DNA from: Mariprofundaceae bacterium
Lineage (GTDB): Bacteria > Pseudomonadota > Zetaproteobacteria > Mariprofundales > Mariprofundaceae
Assembly (NCBI GenBank): GCA_030950975.1
Contig: JAUZQL010000255.1
Coordinates: 1-6,800 of the forward strand
Length of the DNA stretch: 6,800 nt
Direction: 5' to 3'
Shown: one piece after another, positions 6,695 through 6,800 of the stretch
Numbering within the stretch: position 1 is the first letter of the stretch
How the letters are laid out: each line of letters starts with the position of its first letter
Notes under the pieces: generated by a model
Seen by the model: the letters and a program-made list of their open reading frames with translations, nothing else
Databases searched by the model: none
Told to the model about the DNA's origin: nothing
Program-made: the position numbers and the translations under genes

Positions 6695-6795
6695 AACTGA
6701 TGTTATGCATCATCCCGCACTTCCAAAACATACCAAGTTTAGAACCTAAGAGCATAGGATAATGTATATTTTTCACAAAGTGCGTAACATCAGTT
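6695..6795. repeat. Long imperfect inverted repeat upstream of cbiB
   Basis: AACTGATGTTA at 6695-6705 and its exact reverse complement TAACATCAGTT at 6785-6795 form an 11-base-pair outer stem. Inside it, CGCACTT (6716-6722) pairs with AAGTGCG (6778-6784). The right arm is continuous across both stems, while the left arm carries a 10-base bulge (6706-6715). The 55-base interior can form only a small hairpin (CCTA/TAGG). There is no U tract, so it is not an ordinary terminator. It could be a paired operator, a structured leader or the remains of a small mobile repeat. It lies 35 bases from the cbiB start. The pairing is seen directly; any function is unknown. Confidence 0.6.
6751..6778 (-). promoter_or_regulatory. 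Weak candidate promoter for the cob operon
   Basis: On the minus strand TTGTGA (6778-6773) and TATGCT (6756-6751) are spaced by 16 bases, an imperfect sigma-70-like pair that would give a leader of about 80 bases. A second poor pair, TTGGAA (6726-6721) and TAACAT (6705-6700), has a 15-base spacer, and its -10 falls in the near arm of the inverted repeat. Both are weak matches, and the true promoter may lie beyond the right edge. Confidence 0.2.
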
Positions 6796-6800
6796 AAGAT

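Noticed and set aside
6661..6800. attC-like or insertion-sequence end
   Set aside because: The inverted repeat lacks the paired core sites of an attC and there is no transposase or target duplication in view, so it is reported only as an inverted repeat.

Overview
The window is a stretch of Gram-negative (diderm) chromosome, read entirely on the minus strand. It holds nine protein-coding genes, eight complete and one cut by the left edge, with almost no non-coding DNA. A proteobacterium of low-to-middle GC, such as a gamma- or zetaproteobacterium, fits best. That placement is an inference from the MCE/Mla lipid-transport genes, which imply an outer membrane, and from the cobalamin gene types. 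No ribosomal or other lineage-specific marker is present.

Reading in the direction of transcription (right to left), positions 6800-6661 are a short leader with a ribosome-binding site and an unexplained 101-base inverted repeat. Then comes a compact cobalamin (vitamin B12) late-assembly operon: cbiB (6660-5785), the cobD/cobC-type PLP enzyme (5797-4820), cobU/cobP (4835-4314), cobT (4317-3289), the phosphatase cobC (3296-2700) and cobS (2703-2002). Consecutive genes overlap by 4 to 16 bases. Together these encode attachment of the aminopropanol arm to adenosylcobyric acid, activation of cobinamide to GDP-cobinamide, activation of the lower-ligand base, and joining of the two halves. No corrin-ring genes and no ATP:corrinoid adenosyltransferase lie in the window. 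The module could serve either de novo synthesis or salvage.

After a 60-base AT-rich spacer, a three-gene MCE-type transporter cluster follows on the same strand: an MlaE-family permease (1941-1144), a protein in the position of the MlaF ATPase (1147-470), and an MlaD-family MCE protein (473 to beyond the left edge). These three are joined by two ATGA start/stop overlaps. The main surprise is the middle protein. Its length, gene order and overall layout suit an ABC ATPase, but Walker A, Q-loop, signature, Walker B and H-loop are all replaced, while the reading frame is intact. The partner permease is also altered in the stretch that normally contacts the ATPase. This looks like an MCE lipid-transport complex built around a pseudo-ATPase, and is the most interesting object here.
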